Below, piece by piece: positions 42,584-50,815 of a stretch of DNA of 64,000 bases. The position numbers were made by a program, and so were the translations under genes. Numbering within the stretch: position 1 is the stretch's first letter; every line of letters begins with the position of its first letter. The stretch is from Streptomyces lunaelactis (GTDB lineage: Bacteria > Actinomycetota > Actinomycetes > Streptomycetales > Streptomycetaceae). The notes under the pieces were generated by a model, which was given only the letters and a program-made list of their open reading frames with translations, was not told where the DNA came from and did not search any database. The stretch covers positions 7,812,001 through 7,876,000 of the forward strand of contig NZ_CP026304.1 in NCBI RefSeq assembly GCF_003054555.1, read 5' to 3'.

Positions 42584-43761
42584 CGGACGCCGCCGAACTG
42601 CTCAGTCGTACCAAGGAGTTGCTGGCCGCTCACCCCCCGGCCACCACCGACCGCACCGACTTCCTCACGGCGCGCTTCGACGCGGGCCTCGCCTGGGTGC
42701 ACTACCCGAAGGGGCTCGGCGGACTCGACGCCCCGCGCACCCTGCAGGCCGTCGTGGACGCCGAGCTGACGGCGGCGGGCGCGCCCGACAACGACCCGCG
42801 CCGCATCGGCATCGGCCTCGGCATGGCCGCTCCGACGATCCTCACGTACGGCTCCGAAGAGGTGAAGCAGCGCTTCCTGCGGCCGCTGTGGGTCGGCGAG
42901 GAGGTGTGGTGCCAGCTGTTCAGCGAACCCGGCGCGGGCTCGGACCTCGCCGCGCTCGGTACCCGGGCCGTCAGGGACGGCGGCGACTGGGTCCTCAACG
43001 GGCAGAAGGTGTGGACGTCCAGCGCCCACGTGGCCCGCTGGGCGATCCTCATCGCCCGCACCGACCCGGAACTGCCCAAGCACCGGGGCATCACGTACTT
43101 CATCTGCGACATGAGCGACCCGGGCGTCGAGGTCCGGCCGCTGCGACAGATCACGGGCGAGGCGGAATTCAACGAAGTCTTCCTGACGGATGTCCGGATC
43201 CCCGACGCGCACCGGCTGGGGGAGGTCGGCGAGGGGTGGAAGGTCGCCCAGACGACCCTGATGAACGAGCGTGTCTCGATCGGCGGCAGCCGCATCCCGC
43301 GCGAGGGCGGCATGAGCGGCCCGATCGCTCGGACCTGGCGCGAACGCCCCGAGCTGCGCACGCACGATCTTCATCAGCGGCTGCTGACCCTGTGGGTCGA
43401 TGCCGAGGTCGCCCGGCTCGCCGGAGAACGACTGCGCCAGCAGCTCGCCGCGGGCCAGCCGGGCCCCGAGGGCAGCGGAATGAAGCTCGCCTTCGCCCGC
43501 CTCAACCAGGAGATCAGCGGCCTCGAGGTCGAACTCCGCGGTGAGGAAGGCCTGTTGTACGACGACTGGACCATGCGACGGCCCGAACTCGTCGACTTCA
43601 CCGGGCGCGACGCCGGCTACCGCTATCTGCGCTCCAAGGGCAACTCCATCGAGGGCGGCACCAGCGAAGTGCTGCTGAACATCGTCGCCGAACGCGTACT
43701 CGGACTGCCCTCCGAGCCGCGCAACGACAAGGACGTCGCCTGGAAGGACCTGACCCGATGA
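42580..43761 (+). CDS. Acyl-CoA dehydrogenase, catalytic-type subunit
   Basis: 393 aa, ATGA overlaps on both sides. Acyl-CoA dehydrogenase domains in order: N-terminal helical (~1-120), middle strand domain (CQLFSEPGAGSDLAALGTRA, VLNGQKVWTSSAHVARWAIL), and C-terminal helices ending in RYLRSKGNSIEGGTSEVLLN. In many relatives the RxxxxxxIxGGTxE end includes the FAD contacts. With its neighbour it resembles the paired, heteromeric FadE enzymes of actinobacteria that act on steroid or branched side chains. FAD-linked desaturation of an acyl-CoA is expected; the substrate is unknown. Confidence 0.88.
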   Translation: MTDAAELLSRTKELLAAHPPATTDRTDFLTARFDAGLAWVHYPKGLGGLDAPRTLQAVVDAELTAAGAPDNDPRRIGIGLGMAAPTILTYGSEEVKQRFLRPLWVGEEVWCQLFSEPGAGSDLAALGTRAVRDGGDWVLNGQKVWTSSAHVARWAILIARTDPELPKHRGITYFICDMSDPGVEVRPLRQITGEAEFNEVFLTDVRIPDAHRLGEVGEGWKVAQTTLMNERVSIGGSRIPREGGMSGPIARTWRERPELRTHDLHQRLLTLWVDAEVARLAGERLRQQLAAGQPGPEGSGMKLAFARLNQEISGLEVELRGEEGLLYDDWTMRRPELVDFTGRDAGYRYLRSKGNSIEGGTSEVLLNIVAERVLGLPSEPRNDKDVAWKDLTR

Positions 43762-44846
43762 GCACACAGCCCGATCTGCTCTACTCCGAGGCCGAGGACG
43801 ACCTCCGCTCCGCCGTACGCTCCCTGCTCACCGACCGCAGCGACACGGCGTCAGTACTGGTGCGCGCCGAGTCCGGTACGCCGTACGACCCCGAGTTGTG
43901 GAAGGCGCTCGCCGGGGACATGGGCGCGGCCGGTCTGCTCGTACCCGAGAAGCTGGGGGGTCAGGGCGCGAGCCACCGCGAGGCTGCCGTGGTGCTGGAG
44001 GAGCTGGGGCGCAGCGTCGCCCCAGCGCCGTATCTGACCAGCTCGGTCATCGCGACCGAGACTCTGCTCGCCCTCGACACGGAGTCGGAGCCGGTCGCCG
44101 CGCTGCTGGCCGAGCTCGCGGCCGGCCGCCAGGTCGCCGTGCTCGCCGTACCGCTGTCCGCCGCCCCGGACGGGCCCCTGCCCTTCGGCGCGAGAAGGAT
44201 CACCGGTGTCCCGGACGCCGCTGCCGCCGATGTGCTGCTTGTCCTGAAGTCCGACGGGCTGTACGCGGTCGAGGCCGCCGGCGTCACCGTCGAGGCGCTC
44301 ACCCCGCTCGATCTGACCCGTCCGCTCGCCGCGGTCACCGTCGACCGGACAGCCGCCGCGACCCGCCTCGCGGACGCGGCAACCGCCGAGGCCGCCGTTC
44401 GCCGCGGACTGCTCGCAGGTGCCGGGCTGCTCGCCTCCGAACAGCTGGGCCTCGCCGAGTGGTGCCTGGAGGAGACCGTACGCCACACTCGCGAGCGCCA
44501 TCAGTTCAACCGCCCGATCGGCTCGTTCCAGGCGCTCAAGCACCGCATGGCGCAGCTGTGGCTCGAGGTCGTCTCGGGCCGGGCCGCGGCCCGTGCTGTC
44601 GCCGACGCTCTCGCGACGGACAGCCCGGAGGCCGCTCTCACCGTGGCCGTCGCGCAGGCGTACTGCTCCCGGGTCGCCGTGCACGCCGCCGAGGAGTGCG
44701 TCCAGCTCCACGCCGGCATCGGTATGACCTGGGAACACCCCGCGCATCTGTACCTCAAGCGCGCCAAGTCCGACGAGATCGCCCTGGGCACGCCCGGCCG
44801 CCACAAGGAGGCACTGGCCGAACTGATCGACCTGCGAGCCCCGTAG
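43758..44846 (+). CDS. Acyl-CoA dehydrogenase, partner subunit
   Basis: 362 aa, start overlapping the previous stop (ATGA). N-terminal ACAD domain (WKALAGDMGAAGLLVPEKLG), a shortened and divergent middle domain (~125-205), and a conserved C-terminal FAD-contact region (EETVRHTRERHQFNRPIGSF, VQLHAGIGMTWEHPAHLYLK). The weak middle domain is typical of the non-catalytic or FAD-only partner in alpha2beta2 FadE pairs. Third gene of the operon starting at 41615. Confidence 0.86.
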   Translation: MSTQPDLLYSEAEDDLRSAVRSLLTDRSDTASVLVRAESGTPYDPELWKALAGDMGAAGLLVPEKLGGQGASHREAAVVLEELGRSVAPAPYLTSSVIATETLLALDTESEPVAALLAELAAGRQVAVLAVPLSAAPDGPLPFGARRITGVPDAAAADVLLVLKSDGLYAVEAAGVTVEALTPLDLTRPLAAVTVDRTAAATRLADAATAEAAVRRGLLAGAGLLASEQLGLAEWCLEETVRHTRERHQFNRPIGSFQALKHRMAQLWLEVVSGRAAARAVADALATDSPEAALTVAVAQAYCSRVAVHAAEECVQLHAGIGMTWEHPAHLYLKRAKSDEIALGTPGRHKEALAELIDLRAP

Positions 44847-44904
44847 GCCGTGGGCCTTCGCGCCCTTTCCATGCGGTGAGGCGGTCGGGCTAACTCCCCG
44901 GCCG

Positions 44905-45150
44905 CCGCCCGCACGAGGTCAGCGACGGGCAGCCGCAGCGCGCCCGCCCGGCCAGGGCGCTGGTGCTGCGGCCGCGCCGGCTGATCTGTGACGAGATGAC
45001 CGCGCTGCTGGACGCCTCGACAACAGCCGTGCTGGTCGCGGTCGTCGAGGAGTGCCGGCCGGGCGCACGGTGCGGGCCTGCTCGGGGTGCGCCACGACCG
45101 GGTCCTGCTGGAGCAATGGTGCGGCCGCACGGTCCAGTGGTCCGAACTCG
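44905..45150 (+). pseudogene. Possible remnant of a STAS-domain anti-sigma factor antagonist
   Basis: The 488-bp stretch after the operon has no intact gene. One frame reads ALVLRPRRLICDEMTALLDA then STTAVLVAVVEECRPG, close to the STAS core around the phospho-acceptor serine. The continuation PAGRTVRACSGCATTG is in another frame near 45055. No start or stop defines a gene. A frameshifted, decayed STAS protein fits best; chance similarity is possible. The rest to 45334 shows nothing further. Confidence 0.35.
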
Positions 45151-45334
45151 GCGGGCGGTGAGTCACCTCCGAGGGGTTGCCGCGCCGACGGCGCGACGCA
45201 CCCGCGTGCCCGCGCCCGTACTGAGCACCAAGTGACGGATGGCCGAACTCTTCGCGGCCTACTGCCGATTGGGCCGCCTCCCGGCGGATACTCGCCGATG
45301 TCCCTCCCGACCCGCAGAGCCCGGAGGCACCATC

Positions 45335-46198
45335 GTGCTGACCACCCGTCGCAGAGCCGTCACCACCCTCGCCGCCGCGCTGGCCGGCGCCGTCGCAGCG
45401 CCCGCCTATGCGCAGGCCGCCGAGAAGCACGGCGGGCAGACCCGCCCGCAGCCGCTGCGCCGGGCCCACGCCCACAACGACTATCTGCATGAACGGCCGC
45501 TCCACGACGCCCTGTCGCACGGCTTCACCAGCGTCGAGGCCGACATCTTCCTCGTGAACGGCGAACTGCTCGTCGCCCATGAGCCGGCGGACCTCGACCC
45601 GACCCGTACGCTGCGCTCGCTCTACCTCGACCCGCTGCTGGCTCGCGTGAAGGCCAACCACGGGTCCGTGTACCGCGGTTACCGGCGGCCCGTGCAGCTG
45701 CTGGTCGACATCAAGACGGACGGCGTCGCCGCGTATCTCGAACTCGACCGGCAGCTGCGCTATTACCGGCGGATGCTGAGCAGCTACGCGTACGGCCATG
45801 TCCACCTCGGCGCCGTCACTCCGGTGATCTCCGGCGACCGCACCGCCCGCGTACCCATGGAGGCACAGCGCGTCCGGTACGCCTTCTACGACGGCCGCCT
45901 CGACGACCTCGGCACCACCGCCCCGGCGTCCTTCGTGCCGCTGATCTCCAGCAACTGGACCCAGAGCTTCAGCTGGCTGGGCACCGGCCCCTTCCCGGCC
46001 GCCGAGCGGGAGAAGCTGCGTTCCATCGTCGCCGCCGCCCACGACCACGGGCAGCGTGTCCGCTTCTGGGCGACCCCGGATGTGGCCGGTCCCGCACGCG
46101 ACGCCGTCTGGACCGAGCTGCTCGCCGCCGACGTCGACCACATCAACACGGACGACCTGGCCGCGCTCGAACGCTTCCTGCGCGCACGGCGCGCGTAA
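45335..46198 (+). CDS. Secreted PI-PLC/glycerophosphodiester phosphodiesterase-fold protein
   Basis: 287 aa from GTG 45335, preceded by CCGGAGGCACCATC. An N-terminal Tat-like signal (TTRRRAVTTLAAALAGAVAA, cleavage near AYA-QAA) is followed by a TIM-barrel domain: RAHAHNDYLHERPLHDALSH (catalytic His region), FTSVEADIFLVNGELLVAHE (metal Glu/Asp), LLVDIKTDG, and WATPDVAGP near the end. This pattern belongs to the PLC-like phosphodiesterase group that includes GDPD and Aim6-like proteins. A phosphodiester bond outside the cell is probably cleaved; the substrate is not known. Confidence 0.8.
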   Translation: MLTTRRRAVTTLAAALAGAVAAPAYAQAAEKHGGQTRPQPLRRAHAHNDYLHERPLHDALSHGFTSVEADIFLVNGELLVAHEPADLDPTRTLRSLYLDPLLARVKANHGSVYRGYRRPVQLLVDIKTDGVAAYLELDRQLRYYRRMLSSYAYGHVHLGAVTPVISGDRTARVPMEAQRVRYAFYDGRLDDLGTTAPASFVPLISSNWTQSFSWLGTGPFPAAEREKLRSIVAAAHDHGQRVRFWATPDVAGPARDAVWTELLAADVDHINTDDLAALERFLRARRA

Positions 46199-46226
46199 GG
46201 ACCCGGCCTGATCGACCCGACAAGCC

Positions 46227-46829
46227 CTAGGCTTTCGGCCCCCCGAGCCCCGGCGCGCCCCAGACCGGGAACCAGCGGGCCAGGTCCGTCTCGACGCGTA
46301 GGTCGTCCGTGAGCAACGCCCTGGTCTGCAGTTCCAGGGCGTTGTCGCGCTTCTGCGGCGAACCGGGGAGCGGCGCGAAGGGGTAGAAGGTGCCGCGCTT
46401 GTAGAGGTAGACCAACGCCAGCGCGCGATCGCCCGCGGCGTCGTGGAAGGTCATCAGGGAGCAGAGCAGCTGCGGGCCGAATCCCGCTTCCTGGAGCAGG
46501 GTGTTGACCGCGTGCAGGTCGTTGACCAGTGAAGCTGTGTCGTCGGCGGGGTGACGGGCGAGCAGCCAGGTGTAGCCGTACGCGTCCTGGCTGAACTCGA
46601 CCGGGACGCCGCCCAGGTCGGTGTCGGCGTCGAGCAGCTCCCGTACGTCCTCCTGGAGTTGCGCGAAAGCGCCGCCCTCCACGCTGGCGAAGCACACCGA
46701 GCCGATGCCGGTCGGGGTGAAGCCTGCGCCGGCCTGGAGGGTGATGGCGGCGGCGGGCAGGCCGAAGAGCTGGTCGAGGTCGGGCCGTACGGGCTTGCTG
46801 CGGCCGAGGATCGCATCGAGGAGTCCCAC
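46227..46829 (-). CDS. pspAB: PspA-associated protein PspAB
   Basis: 200 aa. MGLLDAILGRSKPVRPDLDQ is the typical start, and LFGLPAAAITLQAGAGFTPT then GIGSVCFASVEGGAF is the family core. The protein is soluble and of usual length. Actinobacterial PspAB is encoded with HtpX and functions in the phage-shock/envelope stress response. It lies 62 bp downstream of htpX in the same direction, so it is probably co-transcribed. Confidence 0.85.
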   Translation of the reverse strand: MGLLDAILGRSKPVRPDLDQLFGLPAAAITLQAGAGFTPTGIGSVCFASVEGGAFAQLQEDVRELLDADTDLGGVPVEFSQDAYGYTWLLARHPADDTASLVNDLHAVNTLLQEAGFGPQLLCSLMTFHDAAGDRALALVYLYKRGTFYPFAPLPGSPQKRDNALELQTRALLTDDLRVETDLARWFPVWGAPGLGGPKA

Positions 46830-46891
46830 GGAAGTACCTCTGTCCGTTGTCCGTCATCTGTCGGTCGTCGCGGAGGTCGCGTCACGGATCC

Positions 46892-47812
46892 TTACGGGCG
46901 GGCCAGCTGCGCGGAGATCCTGCCCAGCTGGTCCAGGCGCTGCTCCAGCGTCGGGTGCGAGGACAGCAGGCGGCCCAGGCTCTCCTTGGAGGAGAACGCC
47001 GGCGCGAACCAGAAGGCGTTGAACGGCTCCGCCTTGCGCAGGTCCTGTGTCGGAATCTTCGCCATCTCGCCCGTCACCTTGGTGAGCGCGGACGCGAGTG
47101 CCGAGGGGCGGCCGGTCAGCAGCGCGGCGGAGCGGTCGGCGGACAGTTCGCGGTAGCGGGAGAGCACCCGGGTCAGCAGGAAGCTGATCGCGTAGACGGC
47201 TGCGCTGACCAGGGGTATCAGGATCATGGCGATGGCGGCGTTGGGGTCGCGGCTGTTGCCCACTCTGCCGAAGCCGCCCCACAGTGCGATACGGGTCATC
47301 ACGCCCGCCATGACACCGAGGAACGACGCGATCGTCATCACGGCGACATCGCGATGGGCGACGTGCGACAGCTCGTGCGCGAGGACCCCTTCGAGCTCCT
47401 CCGGCTCCAGCCGGCGGAGCAGACCGGTGGTGGCGCAGACCAGCGCGGTCTTCTCGTTGCGGCCGACGGCGCAGGCGTTCGGTACATCGCTGTCGGCGAT
47501 CGCGACGCGGGGCTTGGGCATGTCGGCGAGCGCGCAGATACGGTCGACGGCTCCGTGCAGTTCGGGCGCCTGCTCGGGCGTGACCTCGCGGGCCCCCATG
47601 CTGAACGCCGCGATCCGGTCGCTGAACCAGAACTGCGCGATGAACAGGCCGCCTGCGATCAGCAGAATGATCGGCCACGAGCCTTTGAGGATCGCCAGCA
47701 GGGCGCCCACGAAGACGACATAGAGCAACCCGATCAGGAACATCGTCGTCACCATGCGGGTGGTGAGTCCCTGATCCGGGGCGTAGCGGGACGGAGGCCG
47801 GTTCCCTGGCAT
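46892..47812 (-). CDS. htpX: HtpX membrane zinc metalloprotease
   Basis: 306 aa. Two N-terminal membrane helices (TTMFLIGLLYVVFVGALLAI; WPIILLIAGGLFIAQFWFSD) are followed by the M48 zinc motif HELSHVAHRD (HExxH) near residue 140, two more helices, and the third ligand in SRYRELSADRSA. The C-terminal segment STHPTLEQRLDQL (here SSHPTLEQRL) is typical of M48 peptidases. It removes damaged membrane proteins and is paired with pspAB. Confidence 0.92.
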   Translation of the reverse strand: MPGNRPPSRYAPDQGLTTRMVTTMFLIGLLYVVFVGALLAILKGSWPIILLIAGGLFIAQFWFSDRIAAFSMGAREVTPEQAPELHGAVDRICALADMPKPRVAIADSDVPNACAVGRNEKTALVCATTGLLRRLEPEELEGVLAHELSHVAHRDVAVMTIASFLGVMAGVMTRIALWGGFGRVGNSRDPNAAIAMILIPLVSAAVYAISFLLTRVLSRYRELSADRSAALLTGRPSALASALTKVTGEMAKIPTQDLRKAEPFNAFWFAPAFSSKESLGRLLSSHPTLEQRLDQLGRISAQLARP

Positions 47813-48064
47813 CTGATCACTCTCCGGACGGACCTGTTTCTCGTGCCCCCCACACTCGATTGTGCTCCTCTCCCGGCTATTACCGGGATAAGTGAGCGGC
47901 GGCCCGACGGTCCGTACGGGCAGCGATGGGATACATGCTCCGCGTCACCGGGTCGGCGCGGACATCACCCGTACGGCGGACATGCCAGTCGGCCGTACGG
48001 GCCCTCCGCTACGCGAGACTGACCGCCGAATGCCGCAATTCCAGCGCGGCGGAGGAGGTTGGCG

Positions 48065-48259
48065 ATGGCCATTTCGATCTCGGTGGTCCTGTTTCTGCTG
48101 GTTCTCGCAGTGATCTTTGTGCGCAACGGCGGACTGAAGATGTCGCACGCGGTGGTCTGCGCCCTGCTCGGCTTCTTCCTCGCGGGCACCAGCATGGCGC
48201 CGACGATCCAGGAGGGCATCTCGGCCACCGCCAACGTGGTGGGCAGCCTCAGGCCGTGA
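48065..48259 (+). CDS. Small two-span membrane protein
   Basis: 64 aa from ATG 48065 (GGAGGAGGTTGGCG upstream). MAISISVVLFLLVLAVIFVR is one helix; HAVVCALLGFFLAGTSMAP is the second, with a short basic loop between. It is a common streptomycete type without known function. Its 3' end overlaps the convergent gene at 48249 by 11 bp. Confidence 0.75.
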   Translation: MAISISVVLFLLVLAVIFVRNGGLKMSHAVVCALLGFFLAGTSMAPTIQEGISATANVVGSLRP

Positions 48260-48734
48260 CCTGCGCGGGCAGTTCGGCGTCCGGTGGCAGCTCGAAGTAG
48301 TGTCCGCCGCTGGGATCCACATGCACCACATGGGTGCCGACGCGGACGGTCTGCGCCTCGTCGACCCGCCAGGAACCGCACTCCTCGTCGCTGTCCACCA
48401 GCGGTGTCCACACCTCGCGGAACGTGCTGCCGTCCTGGTTGGTGCCCGTCTCGATCAGGCGGTCGCCGTCCCGCTGAAGGGTTCCCACATCCTCGCCGGG
48501 TTCCCCGACGGCGTGGTGGAAACGGACATCGGCGCCGTCGTACGTCGTGATGCCGGCGAAGCCACGGCTGTCCGCGTAGTAGGCGTCGATCTGGAGCCAG
48601 ACCACCTGCTCGGTCTCCCGCAGGGGTCCGCCGTTGCGGCTGATTCCGGCGCGCAGCCACGCGCCGCGAGTGGGGGCGTTCACACGGACCAGCATGGCAG
48701 CCGACGCCAGCAGGTGCCTTGGCTCCCCGCTCAT
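48249..48734 (-). CDS. Hypothetical protein, beta-rich
   Basis: 161 aa if it starts at ATG 48734; MLVRVNAPTRGAW at 48695 is another start. Soluble and strand-rich (ETEQVVWLQIDAYYADSRGF, TYDGADVRFHHAVG, CGSWRVDEAQTVRVGTHVVH). Not recognised. Codon bias supports coding. Convergent with the small membrane protein gene. Confidence 0.65.
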   Translation of the reverse strand: MSGEPRHLLASAAMLVRVNAPTRGAWLRAGISRNGGPLRETEQVVWLQIDAYYADSRGFAGITTYDGADVRFHHAVGEPGEDVGTLQRDGDRLIETGTNQDGSTFREVWTPLVDSDEECGSWRVDEAQTVRVGTHVVHVDPSGGHYFELPPDAELPAQVTA

Positions 48735-48789
48735 TACGCGATCATGAAGCGTCCATGAAGCCCGTGGCCCTTCCAGGGACGGGGACGCC

Positions 48790-49146
48790 TCAGGTACCCA
48801 GCACCCGCGAGCGGATCAGGAACCGCACCCCTTCCGGCGCCTCCAGCGAGAAGCCGCTGCCGCGGCCCTCGACGACATCGACGATGAGCCGGGTGTGGCT
48901 CCAGACCTCGTACTGGCTCCTGGACATCCAGAACGGGACAGCCTCCTCGATGCCGTCCACCCGGAGGTTCTCGAGGAGGATGTCGGACGCGCCCGTACGG
49001 AATTCGCCGTCCTGGTAGCACATGGGCGCGCTGCCGTCGCAGCAGCCGCCCGACTGGTGGAACATCAGCGGTCCGTGGGCAGCCCGCAGTCGTCGCAGCA
49101 GTTCGGCGGCTGCGGGGGTCAGCTCGACGCGCGGGGCCTGAGTCAT
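48790..49146 (-). CDS. DUF779 protein (aldehyde dehydrogenase-associated)
   Basis: 118 aa from ATG 49146. The family pattern is clear: [34 protein letters not shown] with three cysteines (likely metal site), [20 protein letters not shown], and [22 protein letters not shown]779 genes usually accompany acetaldehyde dehydrogenase genes; none is present here. Function unknown. Confidence 0.85.
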   Translation of the reverse strand: MTQAPRVELTPAAAELLRRLRAAHGPLMFHQSGGCCDGSAPMCYQDGEFRTGASDILLENLRVDGIEEAVPFWMSRSQYEVWSHTRLIVDVVEGRGSGFSLEAPEGVRFLIRSRVLGT

Positions 49147-49292
49147 CCGGCCAGCAGAGCACCGGCGAGGTTGCAATGCCGTTGCAGAGCCTTGGCGGAG
49201 GATCTCCTCCCTGGGGTGTCGATCGGGCGCGATCCCGTTCGACACAACACTGACGGCGTCCGAAGGGGGGCCGCGAACCAGGAGGAACGGCC

Positions 49293-49859
49293 ATGCGAAA
49301 GATCATCTACTTCGTCCACTCGTCGCTCGACGGACACATCGACGGGCCCGGCGGAGCCTTCGACTGGCCGGTGCTCGGACCGGAGCTCGGCGCGTACGGA
49401 GACGGCCTCCAGGCACGCGTCGACACCTTCCTCTACGGGCGCGTGGTGTGGGAGATGATGTCCGGCTTCTGGCCCGACGCGGAGTCGGTGTCCAACGACC
49501 CCCACGACCTGGCCTTTGCGCCAGTCTGGCGGCGCACCCCGAAGATCGTCTTCTCCCGGACCCTGGAGCAGCCCGAAGGGAACGTCCGGGTGATCGGCGG
49601 GAACCTCGCCGAAGAGGTCGCCGCCCTGAAGCAGAGCCCGGGCAAGGATCTGCTCCTGACCGGCGGATCGACGCTGCCTGCCGCGCTCACGGAGCTCGGC
49701 CTGATCGACGAGTACCACATCGTCATGCACCCGGTGGTGCTCGGCGGCGGCAGGCCGCTGTTCCTGCAGGGGAAGGAGCGGCTGAACCTGCGGTTCGTCG
49801 ACTCGCGGTCCTTCGACTCGCGAACAGTGCTGCTCCGTTACGACCGCCCGGCGGGATGA
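49293..49859 (+). CDS. Dihydrofolate reductase-fold protein (RibD C-terminal type)
   Basis: 188 aa; ATG 49293 follows AGGAGGAACGGCC. The start [20 protein letters not shown] is typical of the family, then [50 protein letters not shown] (NADPH loop) and [13 protein letters not shown]. These are stand-alone reductases of unknown substrate (YyaP/YwjB-like), not true folate DHFR. Possibly followed by the deazaflavin gene 59 bp downstream. Confidence 0.85.
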   Translation: MRKIIYFVHSSLDGHIDGPGGAFDWPVLGPELGAYGDGLQARVDTFLYGRVVWEMMSGFWPDAESVSNDPHDLAFAPVWRRTPKIVFSRTLEQPEGNVRVIGGNLAEEVAALKQSPGKDLLLTGGSTLPAALTELGLIDEYHIVMHPVVLGGGRPLFLQGKERLNLRFVDSRSFDSRTVLLRYDRPAG

Positions 49860-49918
49860 TTGTGTGGGCCTACGGCGTTGAACACCTGACGCCGGTCTTC
49901 GACGATGGGACGGATGCC

Positions 49919-50365
49919 ATGCCGCTTGAGGGTGAGTACGAGCCGAGTCCGCATCATTGGGTACGCGACCAGGTCGCGCTGTTCGAGGGCTCCGGCGGCA
50001 CCAAGGGAACGACGATGCGGGGCATGCCCGTGATCATCCTGACGACCAGGGGCGCCAAGAGCGGCAAGATCCGCAAGGCCGCCCTGATGCGCGTGGAGCA
50101 CGGGGGCTCCTACGCGGTCGTCGCTTCGCTGGGTGGCGCCCCCAAGCACCCCGTCTGGTACCACAATGTCGTCGCCGACCCCCGGGTGGAGCTGCAGGAC
50201 GGCCCGGTGCGCCAGGACATGACGGCCCGTCAGGTGACCGGCGAGGAGAAGGCGCAGTGGTGGGAGCGCGCTGTCGCGGCCTACCCGGACTACGCCGCGT
50301 ACCAAGAGAAGACGGACCGTCAGATCCCCGTCTTCGTCCTGGAGCCGGCGGCCAAGGAGCACTGA
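49919..50365 (+). CDS. F420-type nitroreductase/deazaflavin-binding protein
   Basis: 148 aa from ATG 49919. [40 protein letters not shown] and the later [20 protein letters not shown] are the conserved blocks of the DUF385/Ddn family of split-barrel, F420-dependent reductases. These reduce quinones or nitro-aromatics, or bind F420. Soluble; substrate unknown. Confidence 0.85.
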   Translation: MPLEGEYEPSPHHWVRDQVALFEGSGGTKGTTMRGMPVIILTTRGAKSGKIRKAALMRVEHGGSYAVVASLGGAPKHPVWYHNVVADPRVELQDGPVRQDMTARQVTGEEKAQWWERAVAAYPDYAAYQEKTDRQIPVFVLEPAAKEH

Positions 50366-50406
50366 CCGGCAGGGAACCGCCGACCCTGCCCGAGCGTCGA
50401 AAGGTC

Positions 50407-50799
50407 ATGACGCAGATAGCAGGACAAAGGGCGCTGACACTCATGGCGCTCGCGCTGGCGGCCGGCGTGCTCACGGGCTGCTCCGAGGCCGACGCCGACG
50501 CGGAGGTGGCCAAGGCACCGCCGTCCGCCCGGGCGGCGCAGCCCGCCCGGGCGATGCCCTTCGAGCTCTACACGCATTGCGGCATCGACGAAGCCCGGAT
50601 CGGCTCGACGTACTTCGAGGCGAAGACCCCGCTGTCCAATGGTGCGGGAAGCCCACCCGAAGGGTGGGACAACCCGTACCAGCGAGGCACGATGACCTTG
50701 AAGTCCCCGACGGAGGCGGTCTTCACCGACGACGCTGGACATGAGGTGACGTTCCGCGCCCGGCCGGGCGCGGACGCCTTCAAGCGCCTCTGCCGCTAG
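50407..50799 (+). CDS. Small exported lipoprotein
   Basis: 130 aa from ATG 50407 (GAAAGG upstream). Signal with lipobox LAAGVLTGC, then an acidic spacer and a short domain FELYTHCGIDEARIGSTYFE with two cysteines overall after the lipid Cys (YTHC, RLC-R at the end). The family is widespread in Streptomyces, function unknown. Its stop is 17 bp from the convergent beta-propeller gene stop. Confidence 0.78.
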   Translation: MTQIAGQRALTLMALALAAGVLTGCSEADADAEVAKAPPSARAAQPARAMPFELYTHCGIDEARIGSTYFEAKTPLSNGAGSPPEGWDNPYQRGTMTLKSPTEAVFTDDAGHEVTFRARPGADAFKRLCR

Positions 50800-50815
50800 C
50801 TTGATCAGAGCGTGG

